Assembly: GCA_027485075.1 (NCBI GenBank) | Contig: JAIXRT010000074.1 | Coordinates: forward strand, 1 to 27,055 | Reading direction: 5' to 3' | Origin: Cytophagaceae bacterium | GTDB taxonomy: Bacteria; Bacteroidota; Bacteroidia; Cytophagales; Spirosomataceae | Length of the DNA: 27,055 nt | Part shown: one piece after another, positions 6,924-15,677 of the stretch | Position numbering within the stretch: the first letter of the stretch is position 1 | Layout of the letters: each line of letters opens with the position of its first letter | Made by a program: the position numbers and the translations under genes | The notes under the pieces: model-generated | The model's database searches: none | The model's input: the letters and a program-made list of their open reading frames with translations, nothing else | What the model was told of the DNA's origin: nothing

Positions 6924-7664
6924 ATGGATGGCGTGATTATAGCGGCTGGCATCGGCAGTAGAATTAAGACCGTCTCGCCGTCAAAGCCATTAACCTCAGT
7001 TCGGGGTCGTACTTTGCTTGAGATTGCGGCGCGCCAGCTGTCTAGGGCAGGTGTCGATCGAATAATTGTAGTAACCGGATACCGCACCGAACTCGTCGAG
7101 GCTGCCCTTCCGCAGATTTCGTCAGCAGTGGGACTGCCGGTTGTTGCAACGCGTGTCCAAGATTATACATTAAACAACGGATACTCCGTGCTGGCTGGCG
7201 CCGCGCTTACCACTGGCGATTATTTGCTAGTGATGGCTGATCATATATTGGATGCAGAAATTCTGTCCTCGCTGGCAGAAGCCGGATCCGTTGACAGGGG
7301 CGTTACGCTGGCTGTCGACAGGCGGTTGGATAACCCTCTGGTTGACGATCTCGATGCAACCTATGTCCGCACCAACGACTTAGGTCGAATACTCAATATC
7401 AGTAAGCGGTTGGATCAACCTGATGCAGTGGACTGTGGCGCGTTTCTCGCCAGTTGGGAGTTGGCTGAGGGAATTGCAGCGGCAATAGCTGCCGGAGGCA
7501 TCGGCAGCTTATCGGAGGGCGTTCAATGGCTGGCTGACCAAGGGCGTGCTGCAACGATTGATATCGGGCAGGCTTTTTGGATTGACGTGGATGATCCCTC
7601 TGCGCTTGCGATAGCAGAAAGCAGTATTCCTGACCATTTAGCGTCTGCGTGTGTGTTGACATGA
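6924..7664 (+). CDS. CTP:inositol-1-phosphate cytidylyltransferase-like nucleotidyltransferase
   Basis: This 246-residue protein is a sugar-phosphate nucleotidyltransferase fold. The pattern IIAAGIGSRI...SKPL at residues 4-26 is the nucleotide loop and KPL lysine. Later blocks are NNGYSVLAG, VMADHIL, VDRRLDNPLVDDLDATYV, LGRILNISKRLDQPDAVDCGAFL and FWIDVDDPSAL. These follow the order seen in archaeal inositol-1-phosphate cytidylyltransferase (NGYSLLV, MGDH, IGKxL...DCVDTGF, WxDVDT). It would make CDP-inositol from the Ino1 product. ATG 6924 is preceded by GGGG; a GTG at 6912 is also in frame. A LicC-like choline-phosphate enzyme is the main alternative, but the neighbouring ino1 favours inositol. 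Confidence 0.8.
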   Translation: MDGVIIAAGIGSRIKTVSPSKPLTSVRGRTLLEIAARQLSRAGVDRIIVVTGYRTELVEAALPQISSAVGLPVVATRVQDYTLNNGYSVLAGAALTTGDYLLVMADHILDAEILSSLAEAGSVDRGVTLAVDRRLDNPLVDDLDATYVRTNDLGRILNISKRLDQPDAVDCGAFLASWELAEGIAAAIAAGGIGSLSEGVQWLADQGRAATIDIGQAFWIDVDDPSALAIAESSIPDHLASACVLT

Positions 7665-8923
7665 TCCGCAACCGCCCAATCTTGTTGGACGTCACCCGGC
7701 TAATTGCTTGCGGATGGAGTGGCCGGCAACCAACGGGTATAGATCGCGTGTGCGACGCCTATCTTAACCATTATCGACATCGGGCCCATGCCGCGTTCCA
7801 GCACCGCGGTGTCGTCAGAGTGCTGAACGAAACGCATTCAAATGAAATGTTTTCACTAATGGCAGAGCGAGATCGGAGTTTTAAATCTAGATTATTCCGC
7901 TTGGCGCCCTCGATGCTTAAAAACAGTGTCTCAACAGTTTATGGACCCGAGCACCTTTATCTTAATTTAAGCCAAACGGACGCAGATCTCGCAAGTCATT
8001 GGGATTGGATCAGGCGCTGTAAGTTGACGTCCGTTCAAATGGTTCATGATTTGATACCCATTTTGAACCCAAATTATTGTACTCCGGAAGCAACGCGCAG
8101 GCACACAGGCCGAGTGACTAACGCTCTTCGTTACGCCGGCGGTGTCATCACAAATTCACATGCGACAAATGATGATCTTGTTAGCTTCGCAAGTGACAAA
8201 GGCATCCCGCTGCCGCCCATTCTAACCGCGCATCTCGGCGTGAGCGACGTTATTGGACAGGCCGCGGGGCAGCAGGATCAATCTGAACATTTCGTCTTCG
8301 TGGGTACATTTGAAGCCCGCAAAAATCATCAGATGCTATTTCGAATTTGGCGGCGTTTCATCGCCAGCGGTCGCCCCGATGTGCCGCTTCTCGTGCTCAT
8401 CGGTCAACGTTCTTCACTTTTTCGAAGCATCGAATTGGAATTGAAAAGCGATAGGATTTTAGCAGCCAAGGTGAAAATTCTAACCGACTGCGGTGATGAA
8501 GAAATGAGCCGCTGGGTTAGAACCGCTCGTGCAGCCTTGATCCCGTCGTTGGACGAAGGATTTGGTTTACCATTAGTTGAAGCAATGACGCTCGGCGTGC
8601 CTTCAATCGTCAGTGATCTCCCTTCGTTCCGGGAGATCGGCGACAGCATTCCTGAATTTATTCCCGCCGATGATGAATGTTTGTGGGAGGCTGCGATAAT
8701 AAAATTTTTTGAATCCGAAACGCAAGGCAATCGTCAGCGCCTTAGGTTGGCTGCCTATAAACCATCTCCATGGCGGCAGCATTTCGGGTTGGTGGATGAG
8801 TGGCTTTCACGCCTGCCGCGCCAACATACTGCGAGCGCATCGGGCAATTTAGGCGCGGTGTTGGAGGACGGTGGAACCACTCCTTCTGCGTCGACAGAAT
8901 TTGCTCACAGAAAAGTTGCGTAG
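7661..8923 (+). CDS. Glycosyltransferase, GT4-type (GT-B fold)
   Basis: The protein (420 residues) is a cytoplasmic retaining glycosyltransferase. Near the N-terminus it has the block QPTGIDRV, shared with the TPR-glycosyltransferase further downstream. The C-terminal domain has FVFVGTFEARKNH (donor-domain start, residues 211-223) and the E-x7-E pair in EGFGLPLVE (E299, E307), followed by VPSIVSDLPSFREIGD. The ATG overlaps the cytidylyltransferase stop (ATGA), a sign of coupling. A long GTG extension at 7649 is not needed. Donor and acceptor sugars cannot be read from sequence. Confidence 0.92.
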   Translation: MIRNRPILLDVTRLIACGWSGRQPTGIDRVCDAYLNHYRHRAHAAFQHRGVVRVLNETHSNEMFSLMAERDRSFKSRLFRLAPSMLKNSVSTVYGPEHLYLNLSQTDADLASHWDWIRRCKLTSVQMVHDLIPILNPNYCTPEATRRHTGRVTNALRYAGGVITNSHATNDDLVSFASDKGIPLPPILTAHLGVSDVIGQAAGQQDQSEHFVFVGTFEARKNHQMLFRIWRRFIASGRPDVPLLVLIGQRSSLFRSIELELKSDRILAAKVKILTDCGDEEMSRWVRTARAALIPSLDEGFGLPLVEAMTLGVPSIVSDLPSFREIGDSIPEFIPADDECLWEAAIIKFFESETQGNRQRLRLAAYKPSPWRQHFGLVDEWLSRLPRQHTASASGNLGAVLEDGGTTPSASTEFAHRKVA

Positions 8924-8925
8924 CT

Positions 8926-10098
8926 ATGAAAGACACAACCAACATAGCCGAGGGCACTGGAAGTTCGGCCGACTTGAGTGCCGCGTCCGGTCTAACAACG
9001 CGTCGCAGCAAGCGGTTTTATAGAGGCCCGCTTTTCCTGTTGACGGTTCTACTGCCCACCTGCCTTTCGGTCATTTACTTTGGTATCTTGGCCAGCGACG
9101 TATACATATCAGACGCTCGCTTCGTTGTGCGAAGTCCGGCGCGTCAAGCGAGCTCTCCCCTCGGAACTATTCTAAATGCAGGCGGCTTTTCAGGCAGCAG
9201 CGAAGAATCCAATGCCGTGATGGAGTACGTCCGTTCGCGTGACGCTCTGAAAGAGATTAATTCAAATGGCTTGATAAGGACCTCCTTTTCTAACCCAGAG
9301 GTCTCATGGTTTGACCGTTTCGGGACATTGTTGCGCGGCAACACTGGCGAGCACTTGTACGTATATTATCTCGGTAAAGTTAGTATCGAGAATGACGCCG
9401 CTCTCCAAGTCACGCGACTTACGGTTCGCGCGTTTACGCCCAAGGATGCGCAGATCATAAACCAGCGATTGTTGCGCCAGTCAGAAGCCCTGGTAAATCG
9501 GTTGGCAGAGCGCGCCCGTGGTGACGCTATAACGATTGCGCGCGGTGAATTAGATACAGCGCGGGAACGGGCGCGCTCTGCCGCGGTCGCGCTATCTCGC
9601 TTTCAAGGTCAGCAAGGAATTCTAGACCCCCAGCGGGAGGGTGACGTTCGCATGCAAATGATCGCCAAATTGCAAGACGAACTTATCTCAACGAAGACGC
9701 AGCTGCAGCAGTTGAGGGCATTCACCCCACAGGCGTCTCAAATCCCCTTTGTCAGGTCGCGTATCCAATCTTTAGAAAAGGAAATTGCCGACCAAACCTC
9801 AAGCGTGGCTGGCGGCGAAGCTTCGCTTTCAAAGGTCGCAGTGCGCTTCCAGGAACTCAGGCTAGACAACCAACTCGCTGAGAAGCAATTTGCGGCGGCA
9901 CTGACCGCGTTAGAGGAAGCCCAAGCCGAAGCTCGCCGCAAAAGAGCATATGTCGAGAGAATATCGGAACCCAGTTTACCAGATTATGCTGCGGAACCCC
10001 GCCGCCTTAGGGGTATATTTGCAACTCTGGTCCTGAGTTTATTGTTTTGGGGTGTGCTTTCGATGCTTCTCGCAGGTGTCCGGGAGCACCAGGACTGA
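8926..10098 (+). CDS. kpsE: Capsule export inner-membrane protein, KpsE/BexC/CtrB family
   Basis: KpsE-type proteins (PCP-3 family) link the ABC exporter to the outer-membrane channel. The 390-residue product has an N-terminal cytosolic tail, a membrane segment at about 34-56, SDARFVVRSP right after it, a long coiled-coil region (about 190-320, rich in QLQQLRAF and EKEIADQ patterns), the family motif EPSLPDYAAEPRR, and a second membrane helix at the C-terminus. I chose ATG 8926, two bases after the previous stop; an upstream in-frame ATG at 8800 lies inside the preceding gene. The stop overlaps the KpsM start. Confidence 0.93.
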   Translation: MKDTTNIAEGTGSSADLSAASGLTTRRSKRFYRGPLFLLTVLLPTCLSVIYFGILASDVYISDARFVVRSPARQASSPLGTILNAGGFSGSSEESNAVMEYVRSRDALKEINSNGLIRTSFSNPEVSWFDRFGTLLRGNTGEHLYVYYLGKVSIENDAALQVTRLTVRAFTPKDAQIINQRLLRQSEALVNRLAERARGDAITIARGELDTARERARSAAVALSRFQGQQGILDPQREGDVRMQMIAKLQDELISTKTQLQQLRAFTPQASQIPFVRSRIQSLEKEIADQTSSVAGGEASLSKVAVRFQELRLDNQLAEKQFAAALTALEEAQAEARRKRAYVERISEPSLPDYAAEPRRLRGIFATLVLSLLFWGVLSMLLAGVREHQD

Positions 10099-10901
10099 TG
10101 AACGCTCGCGTGTCCCCTGAACACAACCTACGTCGGAGCTTGGAGATTCAGGTCCGGGTGTTGGGCGCTCTATTGATGCGCGAAACGCTAACACGTTACG
10201 GTCGCCATAATATTGGATTTCTTTGGCTCTTTGTCGAGCCAATGATATTCACTTTAGGGGTTACAGCGCTTTGGATAGCTACAAAATCGGTCCACGGTAG
10301 CGACCTTCCAATCGTTGCGTTCGCGCTTACTGGATATTCAAGCGTCCTTCTGTGGCGAAATATGCCCGGGCGATGCACCGGCGCTTTAATGGGCAATTTG
10401 GCCCTAATGTATCACCGTAACATTAAGGTGCTCGATATCTATCTTGCGCGTGTAATTCTAGAATTTGCGGGCGCAACGATGTCATTTGCTACGCTTGGCC
10501 TGACATTCATTTCGTTTGGCATATTGGCCCCGCCGCAAGACATTATTCAAGTCGCGACAGGATGGCTTTTGCTGGCTTGGTTTGGCGGCGCGCTGGCAAT
10601 TCTTTTGGGTGCGTTGTCGCATCGCAGTGAATTGGTTGAAAAGCTATGGCACCCTGCGTCTTATCTATTGTTTCCGCTGTCAGGCGCCGCCTTCCTGGTG
10701 GCCGCCCTTCCACCTGCTGCGCAGCAGATTGTGCTCTACATCCCAACCGTCCATGCGATTGAACTTTTGCGTGAAGGGTGGTTCGGGGACCGCGCAAGAG
10801 CGATTTATGATCTGAGTTACATTATACCATTCAACCTCATATTGACTTTGTCGGCGCTGTTACAGGTCCGTATCACCGGCAGAGACGTGGTCCCCGAATG
10901 A
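10098..10901 (+). CDS. kpsM: Capsule ABC exporter permease, KpsM family
   Basis: This 267-residue integral membrane protein matches ABC-2 type polysaccharide exporters. The N-terminal cytosolic portion has LGALLMRETLTRYGRHNIGFLW, the typical amphipathic entry helix motif, then about six transmembrane helices, with LPLSG-like and IPTVHAIELLREGWFG near the end (compare NPxVHxxEllR in KpsM). The ATG shares one base with the kpsE stop (TGATG). The ORF could be extended upstream to 10047 but that would lie wholly in kpsE. It works with KpsT to move the glycan across the inner membrane. Confidence 0.93.
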   Translation: MNARVSPEHNLRRSLEIQVRVLGALLMRETLTRYGRHNIGFLWLFVEPMIFTLGVTALWIATKSVHGSDLPIVAFALTGYSSVLLWRNMPGRCTGALMGNLALMYHRNIKVLDIYLARVILEFAGATMSFATLGLTFISFGILAPPQDIIQVATGWLLLAWFGGALAILLGALSHRSELVEKLWHPASYLLFPLSGAAFLVAALPPAAQQIVLYIPTVHAIELLREGWFGDRARAIYDLSYIIPFNLILTLSALLQVRITGRDVVPE

Positions 10902-12376
10902 TACACGTTCAAAACGTCCACAAAACTTACCAAACGAGGCATGGCAAAAGCCACGTGCTGAATGATGTGTCCTTTGACCTGCGCAAGGGCGAAAAGCTTG
11001 GAATTCTAGGTCGTAACGGCGCAGGAAAGTCTACCCTTGTTCGCCTAGTCAGTGGCGCAGAGCAGCCCACCTCAGGATTAGTAGAACGCTCTATGTCTGT
11101 GTCCTGGCCACTTGCTTTCGGAGGCGCGTTTCAAGCTGACCTTACTGGTAAGGATAATGTGCGGTTCATCAGCCGTATTTATAGGCAGGATTTTGAGCAA
11201 AATCTCGCATTTGTAGAAGATTTTGCCGAGTTGGGGCCTTATTTGCTTGAGCCTGTCCGAAGCTATTCATCAGGTATGCGCGCAAGGTTGGCGTTCGCGA
11301 TATCGATGATAATTGAGTTCGATTGTTTTCTGATTGACGAAGTTAGTGCGGTGGGTGACGCGAGGTTCCACGAAAAGTGCAATTATGAATTGTTTACCAA
11401 GCGCGCTGACCGCGCGATGGTCATGATTTCGCATGATGCGACTTATGTGAGGGATCATTGTAACCGCTTCGGAATCCTTCACGATGGAAAACTGGGGTTA
11501 TATGATGATTTTGACGTCGCCTATAGTGAGTATGCGAAGTTAATTTCCGTATCCACAACGGCATACGCAACATCCAAATTTGTAGCCAACCGCTCGTCAC
11601 CTATGGAGGTACAGTATCAAGCTGCGCTAGCTGATGAGCAGTTTATGTTTCATGTCCGCCGAGGTGACTGGGCCATGGAGAAGTCTGCATGGTCGGAGGC
11701 AGAGGATGAGTATAGCGCGGCACTGAAGCTGCATCCATATGAGCGGACCTATTGGTCTCAACATGGCCATGCAGCTAGGGCGCAGGGTAAATACACCCTT
11801 GCAGAAATTTCATACCGTAACTCCTGCGCTCTGGGATACCCTCTTCCGGAAATCAGTCCGTTCATCAAAGACGCAATGGCGCACCAGTCAGTAACTGAAC
11901 TGGAATACCCCATCATGTCATATAATAAGGGGGTTTTGAGCACCCAACCTCCAGTGTCGAACGACGTTTTGATATTTGCCAAGGCATTTTGGGGTCAGCT
12001 TGATGTTACCGATTTAGAATTGCTTGATTTGATCCGGAATTCTCCGACACTAGATAGCTTGGCGGAACGGATGCTCGTGGACGAGAAGTGTATTTGGCGG
12101 CCCGGTGGAGCGCCGTCTGCATTAGAACAAATGTCACGGGCCATAACGGGCGACGATCTGAGTTGGATACGAACGTTTTGCCAACTTGGTGGAGCGGGTT
12201 TGAAATTTGCGAACACAGCCGACCTCATTGAACGATTTCAAAGCCAGCAGGATTTATTTGCCGTCACTATTAAAGAAAACTGGTTTTCTGAATGGAGCAA
12301 TACTTCGTCAACCCTTAGCGAATTCACCGCAGCGTATAGTGACCTCAAACATGAGCTATCAAATGTCTACCCTTAA
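10898..12376 (+). CDS. kpsT: Capsule ABC exporter ATPase KpsT with a long TPR-containing C-terminal extension
   Basis: Residues 1-220 form a complete KpsT-type ATPase: Walker A GRNGAGKS (38-45), signature SSGMRAR (124-130), Walker B CFLIDE (143-148) and switch histidine MISHD (179). Ordinary KpsT ends near residue 220, but this protein runs to 492. Residues about 250-314 contain two TPR-like helix pairs (WSEAEDEYSAALKLHP, then YTLAEISYRNSCALGYP). The remaining 175 residues are a soluble region I do not recognise. The start overlaps kpsM (ATGA). The tail does not look like a carbohydrate-binding beta domain as in Wzt. It may dock the TPR-glycosyltransferase or another assembly protein at the exporter, by inference. 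Confidence 0.9.
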   Translation: MIHVQNVHKTYQTRHGKSHVLNDVSFDLRKGEKLGILGRNGAGKSTLVRLVSGAEQPTSGLVERSMSVSWPLAFGGAFQADLTGKDNVRFISRIYRQDFEQNLAFVEDFAELGPYLLEPVRSYSSGMRARLAFAISMIIEFDCFLIDEVSAVGDARFHEKCNYELFTKRADRAMVMISHDATYVRDHCNRFGILHDGKLGLYDDFDVAYSEYAKLISVSTTAYATSKFVANRSSPMEVQYQAALADEQFMFHVRRGDWAMEKSAWSEAEDEYSAALKLHPYERTYWSQHGHAARAQGKYTLAEISYRNSCALGYPLPEISPFIKDAMAHQSVTELEYPIMSYNKGVLSTQPPVSNDVLIFAKAFWGQLDVTDLELLDLIRNSPTLDSLAERMLVDEKCIWRPGGAPSALEQMSRAITGDDLSWIRTFCQLGGAGLKFANTADLIERFQSQQDLFAVTIKENWFSEWSNTSSTLSEFTAAYSDLKHELSNVYP

Positions 12377-13199
12377 AGAAATACTTGTTAACTCTCGACG
12401 TGACGAGGCGGAAACTCACTTTGGCACTCGCGCACGCAGCCAATATTTGGGAGACGACACACTGTTGTGTCGTATCCTCGGAGAAAAGAAATTTTTCGCC
12501 ATCGCAAGCGATATTGGACTGTCACCTCACCTGGCCTTTGATGGTTACTGGGAGTTCTGGCTTACGCTGCATTTCGCAAGAAAGATCAATCATGGCGATA
12601 CAGTAATCGATATTGGAGCAAATCTCGGTTATTACAGCGTTCTTGCAGCAGACCTTGTTGGCACGGCTGGTAAGGTTGTGGCCATTGAACCTAATCCAAC
12701 TGTATATTCCTATCTGAAAAAAACGATCCAACTGAATGGCTATGGTGATCGGGTCGATGCCAAAAATTATGCCATTTCATCTCAAGATGACGACGTTTCT
12801 GTCCCATTTTTTGTTCCCACGGGTGAACCAAAAAATGGACGGTTCATTCTAGATGACGAAAGTTCCGAATATCTCGCTAATTTTGGAAACGTCTTTGACG
12901 TGACAGCTGGATCCTTGGTCGAATGCCAGTTTGACCGCATAGATCTTATAAAGATCGACGTAGAGGGTGCCGAACTGCAAGTTCTAAAGCGATTACAGCC
13001 CCTAATTCAGAAGTTTTTGCCTCAGGTCGTGTGCGAAGTTAATTTTGCCAGAGGGTATTGCTACGAGGACGTGCAGGAAGCCCTAGGTGTAGAAACTGAA
13101 CTCTTATTTCTGGATTATGACGGGGCAGTAAAGCCTCTGTCAAAGATTATGGCAGCCGGAGAGCGGTGCGGCGACGATTGGCTGATTTGCCATGGATAA
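12351..13199 (+). CDS. FkbM-family SAM-dependent methyltransferase
   Basis: The 282-residue protein has a class I methyltransferase core: motif I VIDIGANLGYYS (86-96), acidic AIEPNP (111-116), the FkbM-type block FDRIDLIKIDVEGAELQVL and a terminal PQVVCEVNF strand. FkbM proteins in glycan loci usually O-methylate sugars. ATG 12351 overlaps the kpsT end by 26 bp; ATG 12363 is a second possibility. An open frame reaches back to 12207, but that would overlap kpsT by 170 bp. It is the last gene before the only sizeable gap in the operon (13200-13375). Confidence 0.88.
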   Translation: MSYQMSTLKEILVNSRRDEAETHFGTRARSQYLGDDTLLCRILGEKKFFAIASDIGLSPHLAFDGYWEFWLTLHFARKINHGDTVIDIGANLGYYSVLAADLVGTAGKVVAIEPNPTVYSYLKKTIQLNGYGDRVDAKNYAISSQDDDVSVPFFVPTGEPKNGRFILDDESSEYLANFGNVFDVTAGSLVECQFDRIDLIKIDVEGAELQVLKRLQPLIQKFLPQVVCEVNFARGYCYEDVQEALGVETELLFLDYDGAVKPLSKIMAAGERCGDDWLICHG

Positions 13200-13241
13200 T
13201 CAAACATATTTTCGCGCGCACTCGAGCGCCATTGTCACCGA

Positions 13242-13268
13242 GTAAGTTGGTTTGAACTTACACCAACT
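13242..13268 (+). promoter_or_regulatory. Two mutually exclusive hairpins in the fkbM-glycosyltransferase gap
   Basis: GTAAGTT (13242-13248) pairs with AACTTAC (13255-13261). AGTTGGT (13245-13251) pairs with ACCAACT (13262-13268). Both are 7-bp perfect stems, and they share bases, so only one can form at a time. There is no T-run behind either. They sit in the 176-bp gap before the TPR-glycosyltransferase and could set expression of the downstream half of the operon or be an RNA processing site. Confidence 0.4.
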
Positions 13269-13375
13269 GGCCACAAAAGCTTGCTCCAGAGGTGCGCAGG
13301 TTAGACATCTAAGCTGTGTTGTCGCGGCTTTTGGCAACGTCATTTGCATTTACAGTTTGTAAGAGGGAAGATTCA

Positions 13376-15652
13376 ATGTTGTTAAAAAAAACAAGAGCGC
13401 GAAAATCTAAAACGACGTTTGTTGAGTTACTTTCAAAAGCAGACGCAGCGCGTGATGCTGGCCTTTGGCCCGATGCTGCACGTCTCTACGCAGACACTAT
13501 CAGTCTGCGCCCAGATGATGCACCAATTAGGATGCAATATGGTCACGCTCTAAAGGAGTCGGGTGAACTTAAGGAGGCGGAGGCTGCCTATCTCAGTGCC
13601 ATTAAGATAGAGCCAGATGCAGACAGCTATCTGCAGCTAGGGCACCTGTATAAACTTATGCACCGACCTGATTTGGCCGAACAGAATTATCTGCAATCCT
13701 TGACCTTGGATTTGACTTCGGCCGACGCGCGGTCTGAGCTAATCGACTTAGGCTGGACCGCCGCACGTTTACGTGGTCGCCTTGGTAAAGATGAGCTTGG
13801 TGTGGAAGGGTCTTATCCTCAAGGTTCTGATAGCGGAGCCATTGCATTTGAGTTGAGCGATCTGGTCGATTTTCTCCAACACGCACGATATCCGACCGGT
13901 ATTCAGCGTGTTCAGCTCGAGCTGGCGGAAGTGCTTCGTCATACAGAACATTCTGTCCACTACGTGTATTTTGATAACACCAGCTTCATGTTTAACGAGA
14001 TATCACATAGCCAGGTAAAACGAATTGTCGACCTCGTTACCGATGAGGATCGGTCGGAAGATACCAGGAGATCTTATGCTGAACGCATAAGAATGGAAAT
14101 TCGGTCAGGTGTTGAATTTGAATTCCAGCAAAACACAAATCTCGTCAATGTAGGGACATCATGGGGCTATCAAAATTACTTTCTTGTTATACGGGACATA
14201 AAGCGACGCTTTGGTGTTAAGTATATTCCTCTTGTCCATGATACTATACCACTGATTTTCCCCGAGTTTTGTGACCAAAATCTTGTTACAAATTTCATCA
14301 GTTGGATAGATGGCATGACTGAGCATGCGGATATGGTGCTCGCAAATTCTCAGAATACTTTGAATGATTTAACCAGTTTGGCAGAAAGACTATCTCAGAA
14401 TCTGCCGCCATCACGCCTTCTTCTTTTAAATGGTGAGTTCCGCGCGCGGGATGGAAAGAATCTTGATGAAAAGAAAAAAGCGCTTGCTGTTTTGCGCTCT
14501 CACAACCTCGACGTAGACGACTACGTTTTGATGGTATCAACGATTGAGCCTCGGAAAAACCACATGCTGGCTTTTAACGCATGGTCCCGGATGCTCAAAA
14601 CTCGAGAGCGCGCTTCAATTCCATATCTCGTGTGCGTGGGGGCGCCCGGCTGGATGAATGAAGCCTTATACACGCGGCTTGAACGCGACGAGGATTTGGC
14701 CGAGCGCATCATCATTCTCCGTAATGTTTCAGACCAGACGCTCAATCAGCTTTACGATCGAGCTCAATTCACCATTTTTCCGAGTCTTTATGAAGGTTGG
14801 GGCCTGCCGATTTCTGAGGCTCTGGCCCACGGGAAAGTACCTCTGGTTTCGAACGTCTCAGCTCACCCGGAAGCAGGCGGTGAACATGCCGTTTACTTTG
14901 ACCTCGGTTCGGAAGCTGACTTCCAGACTAAGTTGGAAGACCTAATCGATGACGTTCCTTCCCGCCAGCATCGCGAAGCGGCCATTAAGACGGCGACACC
15001 GCTCAAGCCTTGGTCTGATATCTGCGCTGATCTTGTAAACCATCTGAATTATCTTGAAACTGAAGCGAACCAGGATGCTCCACCTGCCCCCCAAATTGTT
15101 AGCGGCCGATATTACTCCATGGGGCGCAATATGGAGCGACGCATATCCCGCCTCGGCTATCGCGCGGAACAATTTCGAACGGGATTGAACTGGGAGGAAT
15201 TGGAGGAATGGGGCTGCTGGGTACGCGGGGGTACCGCTGAACTTCGTTTGACACTACCAGACGAGGGCGACGCATTTCAATTTTATCTGTATTTGTCGAC
15301 GCCACCGCTTGAAGCGAATACTGCGAATATTTCGATTGCCGTGCCGGAAGCAAAATGGACTCTGCAGACGCAAGCGGGTTCCAATGCGACATTCTGGCGC
15401 TCCTTTAAATTGAACCTTGAGCCGGGCGCCAAACGAGAAATCAGTCTTCGTTTGGTAGGAAGCACAGTTGTTGATTTCCGCACGTTGAGTGAAGGCAGGG
15501 ACCATAGAGAAAGCGCCTTCGCAATGCGCGGTATCTTTGTTGCTCACGCAGATAATGATGAAGAGAGGCGGTCTTTGATGGAGGCCATCCAGTTCAAAGA
15601 TCTGAAAAGCATAAGCTTACGGTTTCAAAAACAGGCAACTATTACCTCTTGA
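13376..15652 (+). CDS. TPR-containing glycosyltransferase (GT4 type) with C-terminal beta-rich domain
   Basis: This 758-residue protein has three parts. Residues about 18-115 are TPR repeats (WPDAARLYADTISLRPDD, LKEAEAAYLSAIKIEPDA, PDLAEQNYLQSLTLD). Residues about 155-575 are a GT-B glycosyltransferase with YPTGIQRVQ (172-180), LVHDTIPLIFP, STIEPRKNH and the E-x7-E pair EGWGLPISE (E473, E481). Residues about 590-740 are a beta-rich domain of unknown role. The start at 13376 has AGAGGGA upstream; an ATG-less extension to 13316 is unlikely. The TPR block resembles that in the KpsT tail, which suggests a shared docking system. Confidence 0.88.
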   Translation: MLLKKTRARKSKTTFVELLSKADAARDAGLWPDAARLYADTISLRPDDAPIRMQYGHALKESGELKEAEAAYLSAIKIEPDADSYLQLGHLYKLMHRPDLAEQNYLQSLTLDLTSADARSELIDLGWTAARLRGRLGKDELGVEGSYPQGSDSGAIAFELSDLVDFLQHARYPTGIQRVQLELAEVLRHTEHSVHYVYFDNTSFMFNEISHSQVKRIVDLVTDEDRSEDTRRSYAERIRMEIRSGVEFEFQQNTNLVNVGTSWGYQNYFLVIRDIKRRFGVKYIPLVHDTIPLIFPEFCDQNLVTNFISWIDGMTEHADMVLANSQNTLNDLTSLAERLSQNLPPSRLLLLNGEFRARDGKNLDEKKKALAVLRSHNLDVDDYVLMVSTIEPRKNHMLAFNAWSRMLKTRERASIPYLVCVGAPGWMNEALYTRLERDEDLAERIIILRNVSDQTLNQLYDRAQFTIFPSLYEGWGLPISEALAHGKVPLVSNVSAHPEAGGEHAVYFDLGSEADFQTKLEDLIDDVPSRQHREAAIKTATPLKPWSDICADLVNHLNYLETEANQDAPPAPQIVSGRYYSMGRNMERRISRLGYRAEQFRTGLNWEELEEWGCWVRGGTAELRLTLPDEGDAFQFYLYLSTPPLEANTANISIAVPEAKWTLQTQAGSNATFWRSFKLNLEPGAKREISLRLVGSTVVDFRTLSEGRDHRESAFAMRGIFVAHADNDEERRSLMEAIQFKDLKSISLRFQKQATITS

Positions 15653-15677
15653 GGGGCCTTTGAAATCGGAGAATAGC

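Noticed and set aside
8800..8925. N-terminal extension of KpsE
   Set aside because: It lies within the preceding glycosyltransferase. The ATG at 8926 sits right after that stop and fits KpsE topology.
12207..12350. N-terminal extension of the FkbM methyltransferase
   Set aside because: It would overlap kpsT by 170 bp, and the sequence is not methyltransferase-like before the ATG at 12351.
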